From Setophaga petechia (lineage: Eukaryota > Chordata > Aves > Passeriformes > Parulidae), in assembly GCA_024362935.1 (NCBI GenBank), contig JANCRA010000114.1, forward strand, positions 1,178,001-1,242,000: 64,000 nt of DNA, given 5' to 3'. Numbering within the stretch: position 1 is the stretch's first letter; each line of letters opens with the position of its first letter. The notes beneath the pieces were generated by a model, which did not search any database, was not told the DNA's origin, and was given only the letters and a program-made list of their open reading frames with translations. Position numbers and translations under genes: made by a program. This document shows, piece by piece, positions 1-10,370 of the stretch.

Positions 1-75
1 CTGCAGCCAGGGGCCGTGCTGGGCTGGGAGATGGAGCAGGAGAGAGGGGAGAACGGGCACTGACTTCCTCCTCAC

Positions 76-154
76 CTGCCTGGATGTCCTGGGACATCTT
101 CCTCTTCCTTGCAGCCTCCTCCTCCATTCAGCCAAGGTTTGGGAATGGGAAATC
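76..154 (-). CDS. C2H2 zinc-finger gene, first coding exon (rest lies beyond the left edge)
   Basis: On the minus strand this 79-nt exon sits between an acceptor (pyrimidine-rich tract ending CCAAACCAG, exon begins at 154) and a GTGAGG donor just below 76. The start codon is at 125-127 and opens a short acidic and basic leader (MEEEAARKRK...). It matches, in length, splice positions and most bases, the first coding exon of the plus-strand zinc-finger gene at 6196-6274. The following intron (1-75) is also clearly similar to 6275-6352. Known for the family: this short exon is spliced to one large exon holding all the fingers, which here would lie to the left of the window. I infer that it encodes a nuclear DNA-binding protein. 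Only the leader is visible, so finger number and integrity are unknown. Confidence 0.72.
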
Positions 155-475
155 CTGGTTTGGGGAAAAACAAGGTGTGAATGCCTTGGGTTGGGGATTC
201 CTCCCGCCCAAGTCCATCTCTAGAAGTCATCTGGTGTCCATAAAAGCCTCCAAAAATCACGAGTGAATCAAAAAAAGCCACCAGGAGCATCCCATTTCCA
301 GTCTCATCCCCCTGGGGTTCTGCTGGTCCCCCGTCTCAGGTCTGCTGAGGATCCCATGGGTCCTGGGGACCGCCCTCTCCAGGGTCCTGCTTAGGGATAC
401 TGGGGGATTTTAGGTCCCCCTGTCCAGCCTCCCTCCAATCCAGCCATTTGGGGCTCCCCCATCTTCCCACTGCCC
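155..475. other. 5' flank/intron of the left zinc-finger gene, no further gene seen
   Basis: This stretch is upstream of the minus-strand zinc-finger exon and would be intronic if transcription starts in the CpG island at 1.55-2.3 kb. I see no other exon or RNA gene in it. Confidence 0.35.
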
Positions 476-1413
476 TGTCCTGGTTTAGGGCAAATTTGGG
501 AGAAACCTCCAAAGGGGTTTCCTCTAAAAAGCAGATTCAAGCAGCCCTTATGCCTAACCATATCAGGAAAAGATTTCCATGGAGAAAAGTGGAAAAAGCC
601 TGTTTATTTAACAGGCAAAGTATTCACCAGCACAAAAAAATGAACAATATTAAACAATAAAACCTCTTGCCACTACAAAAGAGATGTTGAACTCAGAAAG
701 TCCCTCCTTGGGCTGTAGCTTGGCTCACTCAGTCTCTTATCAGTCCCTCCAGCACTGGAAATGCCACGGCCCAGGCTCGGCCAGGTGGGCCACACATGTG
801 CGAGGTGCCAGTGGTGCTCTGGGTGTTCAATCCAGAGCAGGTTTAAACAGCTCGAAAGAAAAAGAAAAATCACAGTCCAGAGAACTTCTCTGTCTCAGCA
901 AGCTAAAAACGAACTGAAAGCAAAACAGAGCTCTGTCCTGCTGTCTGTCTGACTACAGACAACTGATACCTTAGGTTTTAAGTTTTTCTGTTCTGTTTTG
1001 GTGTGCAGATTTTAGCTTTATATTAAGTGTTACTGGGATCTTCTCAGAGGGTGGTGAAGACAAAACAGTCCTGTTCCAGTTGGAGCTTCAAGGACAGTCT
1101 CTTCAAACTTCAGCCCCAAAGCATAAACAACATGAAAAGAGGAGAGCAGGCAAGCAAGCGAAGAGGATGAAACTTCATAATTTGAAGCTATTAATTGGAC
1201 AGTTAACTTCTATCTGAAAATAGACTAAAACCTTATAAAAATGTGAGATCTTACGACTCTCTTTAGCTCCTGTCCTGGAGACGTCGAGGCAGAACCACAA
1301 CTCTGGCTTTGGTACTGCCAGGGTGTGGCCTTTGAAGACACTTAAATAAAAATTCACTTCATTCCTCTTAGCTTTGTCTGGCCTCTGTTCCAGCTCCTTA
1401 AGACATTGCAACA
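476..1413 (+). mobile_element. Solo LTR-like element of an avian endogenous retrovirus
   Basis: The element begins with TGTCCTGGTTTAGGGC and ends in CA (about 1413). It has a TATA-like box (CCTTATAAAA, 1231-1240) and an AATAAA signal about 110 bp further on (1345-1350), the order expected of an LTR in plus orientation. The start resembles LTRs I know to be widespread in songbirds. I cannot see a clean target-site duplication (TGCCC on the left, GTCCA on the right), so the exact borders are uncertain. It would lie antisense inside the first intron of the left zinc-finger gene. Confidence 0.6.
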
Positions 1414-1549
1414 GTCCACGAGCAGGAATGTGGAGGCATGAATGCAGTTTCTGAAAACAAACCGCAGCTTCTTCCTACTCCCCTTCGCTCTCAGAACCAG
1501 CCTTAAAGGTGCAGAACTCATTTCTGGGCTAAACAGACCGATGGGTACG

Positions 1550-2290
1550 AGCATCATGAAGTCACCCCAGGACACGCCCCTGTCAGGGTCAGGGGGTCCC
1601 GTCCCCGCCTCATCTCCGGGCTGCCGGGGGTCCCCCAGCTCCGGTATCGCCCCTTCCCCTCTCCCCGCCCCGGGGGTCCCCCGTTCCACAGCCCCGGCTC
1701 TCACGGGGATCCCCAAAACCAATGTCCCGCCCCGTCGGTACCGGGCCATCCCCACGTGGACCCCCTGGGACCCTCCGGAGGGGCGATCGCGGCTCCTCTC
1801 CCCCCGAAAAAGCTTCTCTAAGGGAGCCCGGAGGTATCCGGGGCTCGAGTCCGGGATCTGCCGGCTCCGAACACTCTCCAAAAAATCCTCCTGGAGAGCC
1901 CTGGCTGGAGCCGGGGCGAGCTCGGCCTCCGCCCTCACCTGCGGCTCGGGGCTGGGGGCGATGCTCCCGGGCAGGGGGGGCTGCAGGCTCAGCGTGCGGG
2001 CGCTGCGAGCGCCGGGATTCTCTCGCTCTGCTCCTGCTCCTCCTCTTCTCCCTCCTCTTCCTGCCGCATTTCCTCCGCTCCCAGCCCGGACCCCCCTTTC
2101 CCACCCCTCTGCCCCGCGGCCGCCGCAGCACCGGCTGCTGGGTGGGGGAGCCCCCGATCGGCCCCAGGGGTGGGCAGGGGGCTCGGGGATCCCCCCGGGG
2201 CGGATCCGTCCCCCGGCCCGAGCCCCAAATTCCGCTCCGGGGCCGCCGGGCTCTGCGGGCCCGCCTGGCAACCGGTGAGTCATCGGCGAC
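1550..2290. promoter_or_regulatory. CpG island, probable promoter of the head-to-head zinc-finger pair
   Basis: Very GC-rich and CpG-dense, unlike the sequence on both sides. A strong splice donor reads leftwards on the minus strand (GCCGCAG then GTGAGG, exon ending at 1939). Another reads rightwards on the plus strand (CAACCG then GTGAGT, exon ending at 2274). Just right of the island, at about 2298-2336, are two NF-Y/CCAAT-type boxes (GGTTGGCT and GATTGGCTG, the second reading CCAATC on the minus strand). This fits a housekeeping-type promoter with a 5' non-coding exon for the left gene and possibly one for the right gene. Long open frames here on both strands are a by-product of few stop codons in GC-rich DNA. 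Confidence 0.55.
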
Positions 2291-2399
2291 AAAAGCTCTG
2301 GTTGGCTGGAAATTGTTTAGCGCCTCCTCTGATTGGCTGGAATTGTGAAAAGCGCTACACCCTGAGCGGGTCCCTGGGTGCTGCGGAGTCCGGGCCGGA

Positions 2400-2530
2400 G
2401 ACTTTTCCTATTTCTTTTGTTCTTTGAAACCTTTTCCCGATTTCTTTCTCTCCCTCTGAGAACTTTTTCCTATTTCTTTCTCTCCCTCTGAGACCTCTTT
2501 CCGATTTCTTTCTCTCCCTCTCTCCTTCCC
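2400..2530. repeat. Pyrimidine-rich short tandem repeat (unit about 34 bp)
   Basis: About three copies of a unit containing ATTTCTTTCTCTCCCTCTGAG follow each other. The plus strand is nearly pure pyrimidine. The stretch from 2530 to about 3840 has no recognisable gene. Confidence 0.6.
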
Positions 2531-3839
2531 GTGTCTTTTTGAGTTCAATCCAAGTTCAATCAAATCCGCAGGTTGCGCTCCCACGCTCTCATTTGCTCCT
2601 TCACTGGGGCAGAGGCGTCTCTCCCTCGCCAACTCGTAACCCATGGGCCGGGTCCCTTCCCACCCCAATTGTTCCAGGATTCTGTCGGGGACTCGCTTCC
2701 ATTTCCTCTCTCTCTCTGCTTCCACCTGGGAAGGTGCTGGAAAATGCCCGTCAAAGCCACCTTTGCTGTGTGCTCTGGGGCCCACAGAGCTGCTGGACCT
2801 TGTCCCCTGGCCCTGCACAACTCCTTGGGAGGCACGGCAGGAGCAGCACCCTGGGAGCCTCGGGAATGCCCCTCTGGGATCCATGGCACACACTGCCAGG
2901 GGCTGGAATTCCAGTTCCCAACAAGGAAAATATGTTTGCCTGGAAGGCAAAGCTCTTAAGGAAGGAGCCAAAAGCCAAGTGGAGCAAGATCCTACAGTGA
3001 CATTTCACTGCCAGCCTTCATAACTTCACCCATGGTTTTTGTAGCTCTTGGATTGGGAATTAAATCAGGGCAGGGTCTTTGGTGGCAGCTGCCCTGGCTC
3101 AAGGGAGACACTGAGAGAGAAACAGAGCAGGCAAAGAGAGGAAGGAGAGAAAGGAGAACACAAACACGATCAGCTGAGAAGGTGGCACTCTGAAAAGCAA
3201 ACTGAAACTGACTGAAAATGAATGGGAAAGAAAAAAATAATTTTCTAGCTTGATTTCCTATCAAGTTAGAAACACATTTCCTCTGTTTCTCACAAACCTC
3301 TTGCCAGTGTCATTCAGCACGGCTGTCAATAAGTTTTTCATTCTGGGTGGCTGTTCCAGGCTGCAACCACGAGGAAACAGGGAATGGGGGTTTTCCTGCT
3401 CCTGGGGAGCTTGACATCCTCAGCTGAGGAGAGGAGGAGGCACCAGAAGGAAAGGGCAGCTGGGCTTCACTGTTCTGCAGGAAATGGGCGGGGGGTGGGG
3501 GGGTGTGGTAATCTCTCGTCCTATCTTCAGGTGCTCTCACAGGGATGTGAGGGCTGATCCCAGAGCCCCAAGGGTCACAGTCAGGGCTGCCCTCAGGGAA
3601 TGCTCACCTGGTGTTGAGGGGCAGCGTGGGAGCACCTGGATCTTGGAGCACGCAGCTGCCGCCAATGTTTGGAGGTGCCTGAGGAGGGCTGGGACGATGC
3701 CAGGGACATCCTGCAGTGACATCCCCCCTGTCCTGCTCTGGGTGAGCTCAGTCCCAAACCTGACCCTGATCCTGGTCTCACTCTCACTCCATGTTCAGAA
3801 ACACTCACAGTTCTGTATTTAATCTCATCCCAGTCCAAG

Positions 3840-3990
3840 GCTTGTCTAGACCCAGATCCAATCCCAGCCCCAGCCCTAAAGCCAATCCCATGCCTAGCAT
3901 TAATCCCAATCCCAGCTCTAATCCAAATCTCAACCCCAACTCCAAACCCAGCCCCAATTCCTGCCTCTTCCTAAATCCTCAGCCCCAAAC
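3840..3990. repeat. Low-complexity CCCAAN/CCCAGN tract
   Basis: Successive short words such as AATCCCAGCCC and AACCCCAACTCC give a degenerate 6- to 12-bp periodicity. An open frame across it reads as Asn/Pro/Ser repeats and is not evidence of a gene. Confidence 0.6.
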
Positions 3991-4039
3991 CACATCCCAG
4001 GTTCAGCCCTTCTGGGGCTTTGGGGGTGTCTCTGTCCCT

Positions 4040-4600
4040 GTGAGCCCGATGATGTTTGGGTGGGGTCACAGCAGGGCTGAGAGGGACAGAGACCCCCCCG
4101 GCCTCCCCAGGGGTGAGAAGGTCGGAGAGCCCCCCCAGCCCCGAGCAGCCTCAGCGGTGAGAGGGACACAGAGCCCCTGGTCCCCAGCCCTGCACAGGCA
4201 TTGCCTGAGGCCAGAGGGATGGAGACCCCCCGAGCATCCCCCAGGGTGAGGGGACAGAGACCCCCGAGCATCCGCTGGGCTGAGAGGGACAGAGACTGCC
4301 CCGAGCACCCCCTGGCACAGGGGTGAGAGGGAGGGAGACCCCCCAGGCATTCCCTGGGGTGAGAATGATGGAGACCCCCTGGGGAATGGCCTGGGGTGAC
4401 AAGGACAGGGACACCCCTGGGGAATGGCCTGGGGTGACAGGGACAGGGACACCCCTGTGGAATGGCCTGGGGTGACAGGGACAGGGACACCCCTTGGGGA
4501 ATGGCCTGGGGTGAGAGGGACAGGGACAATCCCAACAAACTCCTCCTGAGCATTCCCCAGGGCGAGAGGCAAAGAGACCCCTCGAGCCGCCCCTGGGCAC
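4040..4600. repeat. Minisatellite with a 38-bp core unit
   Basis: GGAATGGCCT recurs at 4383, 4421, 4459 and 4498, so the best-preserved core has a 38-39-bp period. Weaker related units (GGTGAGAGGGACAGAGACC) extend on both sides from about 4040 to 4600. Open frames here on the minus strand are repeat artefacts. Confidence 0.75.
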
Positions 4601-5584
4601 TGGACAAAATAAACTCAGCAGAAATCAAACTGAACCCTTCATAAAATACTTTGATGAATATTTCATTTTCCCACTAGTCACATGTGATGAAAATGCAAAC
4701 ATCTCCTAAACATGAATAAACCAACAATAGAAGCAATTCTGTGGCAATTCCTGGTTTCATCAGTTCCTGCACACATTGAGCTCAGCTGCTGGCAGGTTCC
4801 AATAAAAGATAAGTAGAAATTCGGTCAAATACAGATTATGAAAAGGAAGAAAACACTCTGTGCAGCTGTCACAAAGGTGACAGGGACGAAGAGAAAAAGG
4901 ATTCTCAATTTGGCAAAGCCCCCAAGCCTGGGAATTCAGGAGTAATTCGGGAAATTAGCTACTTGAGCTGGGCTTCTTGTGGGACTTTCAGCAGCCCCTT
5001 GTGTTCCTCACAGTGGGGTGAATGAACCTTGTCAGTCTCGCTGGTATCATTTGCTCCCTTTCCTCCAGTGATTTTAACAAACTTTTCAAGGAAGGACAAC
5101 AAAATATTTTCTTTACAATAGCATCTCACAACAGCCATTTTCCTCATCAGTCCTCCCAGAAGTCGCTGCATCCAAATTTCCAAGAATTCCTCTAGAGAGA
5201 ACCACAACCTCCTCTTTGGAGGGAACCATGCTGTTGTCAAAGGCACTTGGGGTCAGAGAACAGTGCCCTGAAGTCACTGTGCCAAAATAATTTTGCAATC
5301 TGGTTAAGAAAATCATTAGCGAGATGCCTCTGCCCCAAATTAGGTGCTAATGAGGCCAAATCCAAAGTGGAATTTATTGAACAGTAAATGTGAGGGAGAG
5401 AGAAATAGAAAGAAAGAGAAAAGGAGGGAGAGCAAGGGAGTGACAGGGACAGAGACCTCCCCTGGAGCAGGGCAAGTGTGACATTGTCCCCTGGGTATGT
5501 GGCCTTCCCGGGGTGGGGATTTTACACCTGAGCCAGTTTGGGTCAGGGGGGTGGTGTTCACCCCCTGAGCAGGGATTACCCCAC
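4600..5584. other. Unclassified interspersed-repeat-like sequence, no gene recognised
   Basis: The stretch contains a reverse-strand AATAAA near 5374 followed, on the minus strand, by moderately open frames at 4959-5316. This could be the 3' part of an old LTR element on the minus strand, but I see no diagnostic retroviral motif. A purine-rich tract lies at about 5390-5450. Confidence 0.3.
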
Positions 5585-6155
5585 TGTTTCAGGCTGCAAT
5601 GGAAGATGGAACCAAATGCATGTTTTCAATCCCCATCTTCATCAACTGCTATAAACAGGTGGGGCAGTGTTCTTTATCTCTTGCATGACTCAGCCCTGAT
5701 AACGCCCTCCAGGGGAGATATCTTCTGGGAATGGGCCATTGAGTGTCACTGCAGGACTGATCAAATTCCATCATCCCATTGTGGGATGCTCCGCCCAGGG
5801 GGAGGATCCAAGCATTCCTACCTGGATATAAGCTGAGCCTTGCAACAGCAGGAGCAGCTTGCCTACTGGATTCCCAGAGGACAAGAGCTCCAGAACCACC
5901 ACTGGACCTTCAGAGGAAGACCAGACCCTTCTACAGGATCACTGCTTGGACAGAATCACGTTCATCACTCCAACAGGACTGCAGCCACCATTTAATGGGA
6001 CTGCTGCCACCACCCTGACCAACAGGGTGTCAGGTTATATCCTGACTCTGTCAGTTTAAGCCAGTGTTTCTGTATCATTGCCTTGATCTTCATTTTCTTA
6101 TTAAATTGTAATTCTGGCTTAGACTCTCCCCCTGGTTTGCCTTCTATCCAATACA
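5585..6155 (+). mobile_element. LTR-like interspersed repeat directly upstream of the zinc-finger gene
   Basis: This resembles a dispersed songbird LTR from memory. It starts near TGTTTCAGGCTGCAATGG, has a TATA-like GATATAAG at about 5825 and ATTAAA near 6099, and ends about 40 bp before the zinc-finger exon acceptor. I see no target-site duplication and the borders are approximate. Its plus orientation means it could supply a promoter or 5' non-coding sequence to the gene at 6196, but nothing in the sequence proves this. Confidence 0.45.
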
Positions 6156-6195
6156 AAAGACAATGTGCTCATTCTTCTTTTTCTACATGAAACAG

Positions 6196-7299
6196 GATTT
6201 CCCATTCCTGAACATAGACTCAATGGAGGAGGAGACTTCAAGAAAGCGGAAGGAGCCCTGGGATAGCCAGGTAGGTGAAGAGAAAGTCTGCACCCCTCTC
6301 CCCGTCTCTCCTGCTCCATCTCCCAGCCCAGCACGGCCCCTGGCTGCAGGACAACCCCAGTGCCAACACCGTCCTGCCCAGGATTCCCTGGGGAGATCTC
6401 CTTCCCCTTCCCTCTGGCATGGAGGCAAATTCCATCCTCTCCTTGTCCTTCCTGCCCCAGACAAGGAGCTGAAGATGGAGACCAGGGAGGTCAAATCTCC
6501 ACAGCAGAATCTCATGGAAGAAGCTGTTTTGAGCAGCTCCATGGCACAGGAATCAAACTGCAAGGAAAATCCCCAGAGATCTCACAGGAGGATGGGCTGC
6601 AAACCCAGCCCAGTGTGCCCTGAGGAAGAAAGATCCACCCTGATCCAGGAAGTTGGACAGAGCTTCAGCCAGAGCTTGCAACTGGTGGTCCATGAGCAGC
6701 TTCATGATGAGGAGAAGCCCCACAAGTTCTTGGAGTGTGGGAAGAACTTCAGGCAGAGCAGCACCCTGATCAGCCACCAGATGATCCATACCGGGGAATG
6801 GTCCTACGAGTGTGGGGAATGTGGGAAGGGCTTCAGCTACAGATCCACCCTCGTCACCCACCAGCGAATCCACACTGGGGAGAGGCCCTATGAGTGTCCC
6901 CAGTGTCAGAAGAGGTTTTGGACCAGTTCAAATCTCCTACAGCACCAGCGGATGCACACTGAGGAGAGGCTCTTCCGCTGCCCCAACTGCAAGAAGGGCT
7001 TCAAGCACAACTCCACCCTCATCAGGCACCAACACATCCACACTGGGGAGAGGCCCTACGAGTGCACCCAGTGTCAGCAGAGGTTTCAGACCAGCTCCCA
7101 TCTCCTCAAGCACCAGCACATTCACACAGAGGAGAGGCCCTTCTGCTGCCCCAACTGCAAGAAGGGCTTCAAGCACAACTCCACCCTCATCACCCACCTG
7201 CACATCCACATTGGGGAGAGGCCCTACAAGTGTCCCCAGTGTGGGAAGAGCTTCACCACCAGCTCTTGCTTGACCCAACACCAACGGAGCCACCGGTAA
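6196..7299 (+). CDS. C2H2 zinc-finger protein gene, coding exons 6223-6274 and 6461-7299
   Basis: This is a probable sequence-specific DNA-binding nuclear protein of a songbird C2H2 family. Exon 6196-6274 follows an acceptor (CATGAAACAG) and holds the ATG at 6223. The donor GTAG/GTGAAG at 6274/6275 and the acceptor CTGCCCCAG at 6460 keep the frame, giving 296 residues. The 186-bp intron happens to be open, so a naive read-through is longer. A short acidic/basic leader is followed by seven finger units joined by TGE(R/K)P-type linkers. Finger 1 (about 6727-6795) has lost its first cysteine (FLEC in place of CxxC). Fingers 2-7 keep C2H2. The stop is at 7297-7299. Beyond it, at about 7309-7370, a further decayed finger is still readable (CPKC...H...H), so the protein may once have been longer. 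There is no KRAB, SCAN or BTB domain in view. Confidence 0.82.
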   Translation, partial: DFPFLNIDSMEEETSRKRKEPWDSQVGEEKVCTPLPVSPAPSPSPARPLAAGQPQCQHRPAQDSLGRSPSPSLWHGGKFHPLLVLPAPDKELKMETREVKSPQQNLMEEAVLSSSMAQESNCKENPQRSHRRMGCKPSPVCPEEERSTLIQEVGQSFSQSLQLVVHEQLHDEEKPHKFLECGKNFRQSSTLISHQMIHTGEWSYECGECGKGFSYRSTLVTHQRIHTGERPYECPQCQKRFWTSSNLLQHQRMHTEERLFRCPNCKKGFKHNSTLIRHQHIHTGERPYECTQCQQRFQTSSHLLKHQHIHTEERPFCCPNCKKGFKHNSTLITHLHIHIGERPYKCPQCGKSFTTSSCLTQHQRSHR

Positions 7300-7724
7300 G
7301 GGAAGCCCTGCCAATGCCCCAAGTGCAGGAGGATTTTTGTGCGCTGGCCAAACTTCATCCATTATTGGAGGATCCACATTGGGAAGAGCACTGGTGATCC
7401 ATGTTCCCTGTGATCCATGCTGGGAAGACACCTGTCTCTTTTGTTGGCCATGCCAATGACCTGATGTGGGATTGGATAACAGGAGGGTCTGGCCATCGCC
7501 CTGTCATTACATTCACTCCCACCTCAGGTCATTGCTAGGGGCAGGAAAGGGACTCTGTCTCTCTCTCTCCCTGCGGAGAAGGGTGTCCTTTCCAGGCAGG
7601 GGAAACTGTGGCCGGGAAGACATAGTCAGTTGTGTTCTATTTTTCCCTGTAAACAGTGTTATTTACCTATTCTGTTCTCAATATTGTTTTTGTTCCGTTT
7701 ATTCTTTATCTCATTGTTGTTCCC

Positions 7725-7730
7725 AATAAA
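7725..7730 (+). terminator. Polyadenylation signal of the zinc-finger gene
   Basis: AATAAA about 425 bp after the stop codon, with a T-rich stretch before it (about 7640-7720). It is the first canonical signal downstream and gives a plausible 3' UTR of about 450 bp. Confidence 0.6.
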
Positions 7731-7890
7731 TTGTTCTTATCCCAGCCCAGGATCTTTGCCTTTTGTTCTTTCCAAGGGAGGCAGGAGGGCAGTGAGGGCA
7801 GTGCGGTTTTAGCAGGAGCAGGAAATTGGGGAATCCCATTCCTGAACCCCGGCTTGTGGAAACCGAGCATCCCAGCTGGTGCCAGCCCTG

Positions 7891-8314
7891 GTGGCCATGG
7901 CAACAGCCTTGGGAGCAGGTCCCTGGCTGGGGCTGTGGGAACCTCTTCCCTCTGGTGCCCAGGGACAGGAGTGGAGGGAACGGCTGCAGCTGAGGCAGGG
8001 CAGCCTCAGGTTGGATGTCAGGAAAAGGTTTTTGCCCAGAGGCTGCTGGGGCCCTGCCCAGGCTCCCCAGGGAAGGCTCCCAGCTCCAGGGCTCTCTGAG
8101 CTCCAGCAGCGTTTGGCCAGCGCTGCCAGGCCCAGGCTGGCATGGTTGGGGTGTCCTGTGCAGGGCCAGCAGTTGGACTGGAGGATGCTGATGGGTCCCT
8201 CCCAGCTCAGCCAATTCTGTGGTTCTGGGATCCCATGAGCCTGGGGATGGGGCTGCCAATGGTTGCCATGGCAACGGGCTCTGGCTGCAGGCCTGAGCTG
8301 GTGTCCATGGCAAC
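7891..8314. promoter_or_regulatory. Three X-box-like (RFX-type) palindromes beside the 42-bp array
   Basis: GTGGCCATGGCAAC (7891-7904), GTTGCCATGGCAAC (8262-8275, a perfect palindrome) and GTGTCCATGGCAAC (8301-8314) fit the RFX X-box consensus GTNRCCATRGYAAC fully or with one mismatch. RFX factors are known to bind such boxes in ciliary and MHC class II genes. Function at this locus is not shown. Confidence 0.5.
7975..8240 (+). mobile_element. CR1 LINE fragment, 3' end, plus orientation
   Basis: It contains the characteristic 3'-terminal CR1 text (GGATGCTGATGGGTCCCTCC, then CAATTCTGTGGTTCTGGGAT). It is 5'-truncated, as most bird CR1 copies are, and carries no coding capacity. Confidence 0.7.
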
Positions 8315-8350
8315 CATGCCTGGCATGGGGTCTCCATGGAGCTGCCGAGG

Positions 8351-8600
8351 GACTGACCATAGCAACAGGGGGCTGGAGATGGTTGCCATGGAAACTGATC
8401 ATAGCAACAGGGGGCTGGGGATGGTTGCCATGCAAAATGACCATAGCAACAGGGGGCTGGTGATGGTTGCCATGGAAACTGACTATAGCAACAGGGGGCT
8501 GGTGATGGTTGCCATGCAAAATGACCATAGCAACAGGGGGCTGGTGATGGTTGCCATGGAAACTGACCATAGCAATAGGGGGCTGGTGATGGTTGCCCAC
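8351..8600. repeat. 42-bp tandem repeat array, six copies, rich in X-box-like motifs
   Basis: The word CATAGCAA (or TATAGCAA) recurs at 8358, 8400, 8442, 8484, 8526 and 8568, an exact 42-bp period. Each unit carries CTGACCATAGCAAC or a one- to two-base variant. Alternate units also have GTTGCCATGGAAAC, while the others have the weaker GTTGCCATGCAAAA. Because 42 is a multiple of three, frames on both strands stay open and read as 14-residue repeats. I regard that as incidental. Confidence 0.88.
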
Positions 8601-8612
8601 TAAGGATCAGAT

Positions 8613-8930
8613 TTGTCACAGGCCCTCAGAGGGGTTCCATGGGGACTTTTCAAGAGTCTCCAGGCTGTTCCAGAGCTGGAATGTCACAGGTACAGACAGG
8701 GGCTCCATGGAGACCTCCCAGGGCTTTCTGGGGATGTTACAGAGCCCTGTGGTCAGAGGCAGTCACAGCCATTCCATGGTGACATCCCAAGGCACCTTGG
8801 GCTGCAAAGGCACCGATCTGTCACAGGCACTCACGGGGGCTCCACGGTGACATCCCAGGAGTCCCCAGGCTGCCAAAGAGCCGGGATGCCCCAGACAGTC
8901 ACAGGGGTTCCTGTCATGGGCACAGTGGGA
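8613..8930. repeat. Degenerate minisatellite, period about 68 bp
   Basis: TGTCACAGG-type words at about 8614, 8682, (8750, decayed) and 8819, each followed by GGGGNTCCATGGNGA and a CCCAGG...CCAGGCTG block, mark four to five diverged units. Confidence 0.55.
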
Positions 8931-10370
8931 GCTTCAGGCAAAGTTTATTACAGAAGCTCCTGTTGGGTCACATGGTGCAGAAAGGAGCCCCAGTAGCCCC
9001 CACAGATCCCCAAATGTCACTGTTAAGTCAGAGATGACACAGACTCAGATCAGAAGGCTAACGGCTAAAAGCCACCTGTTTTTTCAATCCTCTTCTTTTA
9101 TGCCTTGCCTTGCTACAGGCGGACCTCATTGGCCATTTAATCAACACATTTCACATGATTGGCCAATTCAGACAACAGCCTTCAATAAACAACTTTATGG
9201 AAAAGAGCCAACTTATTACAAACATTGTCAGGGCACCAGTTATTGATGTTTGTTTTATGTTGGGCCTTTCTGGGGGCTCCCTGGATCTGGGAAACCCTCC
9301 TATAGCAGTTCTGTGCCAGATAAAAGGAGATGCACAGGACTTTTTCAGTCTTTGCCTTCTTGTCTATCATTATCCTATCTAAAGTTTGGCATTGCTCTTC
9401 ACACCAGACTCAGCACACTGCAAAAGCACTGCAAAATGGCTCTAAAATGTACAGTTTCAAGGTCTTTTCATGTTGTCTCATCCAATTAACTCTTAAAACG
9501 TACATTATTTCTACTTATCTACCAATAACTCATCCCTTGACTGTCCACATGACCTCTGCACTGTGCTTTCCTTGATCAATCACCCTGTGCCACCAACACT
9601 GCAGAAAAAGGAACAGATGAAGAAGATGGGGACTACACACCCATTCCTCCATCTTGCTTCCTATCTCCACCATACTAAAAATCCCAAAAAATAAATTTCT
9701 CACTCAAGGGACATAGTATACTACCCTCTAATCTATTTCACACTTTGGTAAATTCTAATCTGTCTAAAAGTCCTGGAAGTCCTCTCCATGGGCGAAGGTT
9801 AAAGGGAGTGTTTCTCTGGGCTCAGGATTCCTCAGAGCAGACAGAGAAATATTCCCTGTGCCCTGGATTCCCACACATTTAACCTAAAAACCTTTAACTC
9901 TTAATATGTGAAGTTACCCAAAAATGTTCCAGGTAAGTAGGATTAGAAGGTGAAGAAATAGAGAACAACAGAAAGACAGAAGTTCCATAGAAAGACACAG
10001 ACATGGGTACCAACAGCTTGGGTTCCACCATCAGTAACAAAGGAACCCCTGGAGAAGGCAGGATCCAGACTATGGGTCGGCCTTGTGCTCTGCCTTTTAA
10101 TGTCCTGGGCCTTCATGAGCCCGCCCCTGGGGTGGGACTGCCAGTTGCTTGCCCAATCAGAGCCAAGGTAGGCAGCAGCTGCTAGTGTGTGATTGATTGA
10201 TTGACAGCTGGGCCAATCAGAGCTGGGTTAACATCACCCCCTGCTGTGTGATTGACAGCTCTGCCAGGCCAGGGCTGGGGGCGGGGCTCTGTCCCACCAC
10301 AAACCAAGGCCTGACCCAGCCCTGGCCCCACACGGGCATTCCGAGCATCCCAAGGTGTCTCGGGACATCG
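8930..10370. other. Repeat-derived spacer, no gene recognised
   Basis: Moderately AT-rich with several ATTGGCC/CCAAT words (about 9128, 9160, 10145, 10212) and AATAAA words (9184, 9690). This looks like old LTR material, but I could not place element borders or any coding motif. Confidence 0.3.

Noticed and set aside
1354..2292. 312-codon frame on the minus strand and a 278-codon frame on the plus strand
   Set aside because: CpG-island composition gives Pro/Gly/Arg-rich frames on both strands at once. No domain is visible.
3930..4628. Repetitive Ser/Pro/Leu minus-strand frame
   Set aside because: It is the 38-bp minisatellite read in several frames; no non-repeat coding sequence supports it.
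6275..6460. Coding sequence continuing straight from the first zinc-finger exon
   Set aside because: This stretch is an intron: it has donor and acceptor, and the homologous region of the left gene (1-75) also starts with a strong donor. It is open by chance.
8351..8600. Possible CRISPR-like array
   Set aside because: The units are directly adjacent without unique spacers, and the host is a vertebrate.
7711..8619. 302-codon minus-strand frame with 14-residue repeats
   Set aside because: It is the translation of the 42-bp tandem array and flanks; 42 is a multiple of three, so all frames without a stop in one unit stay open.
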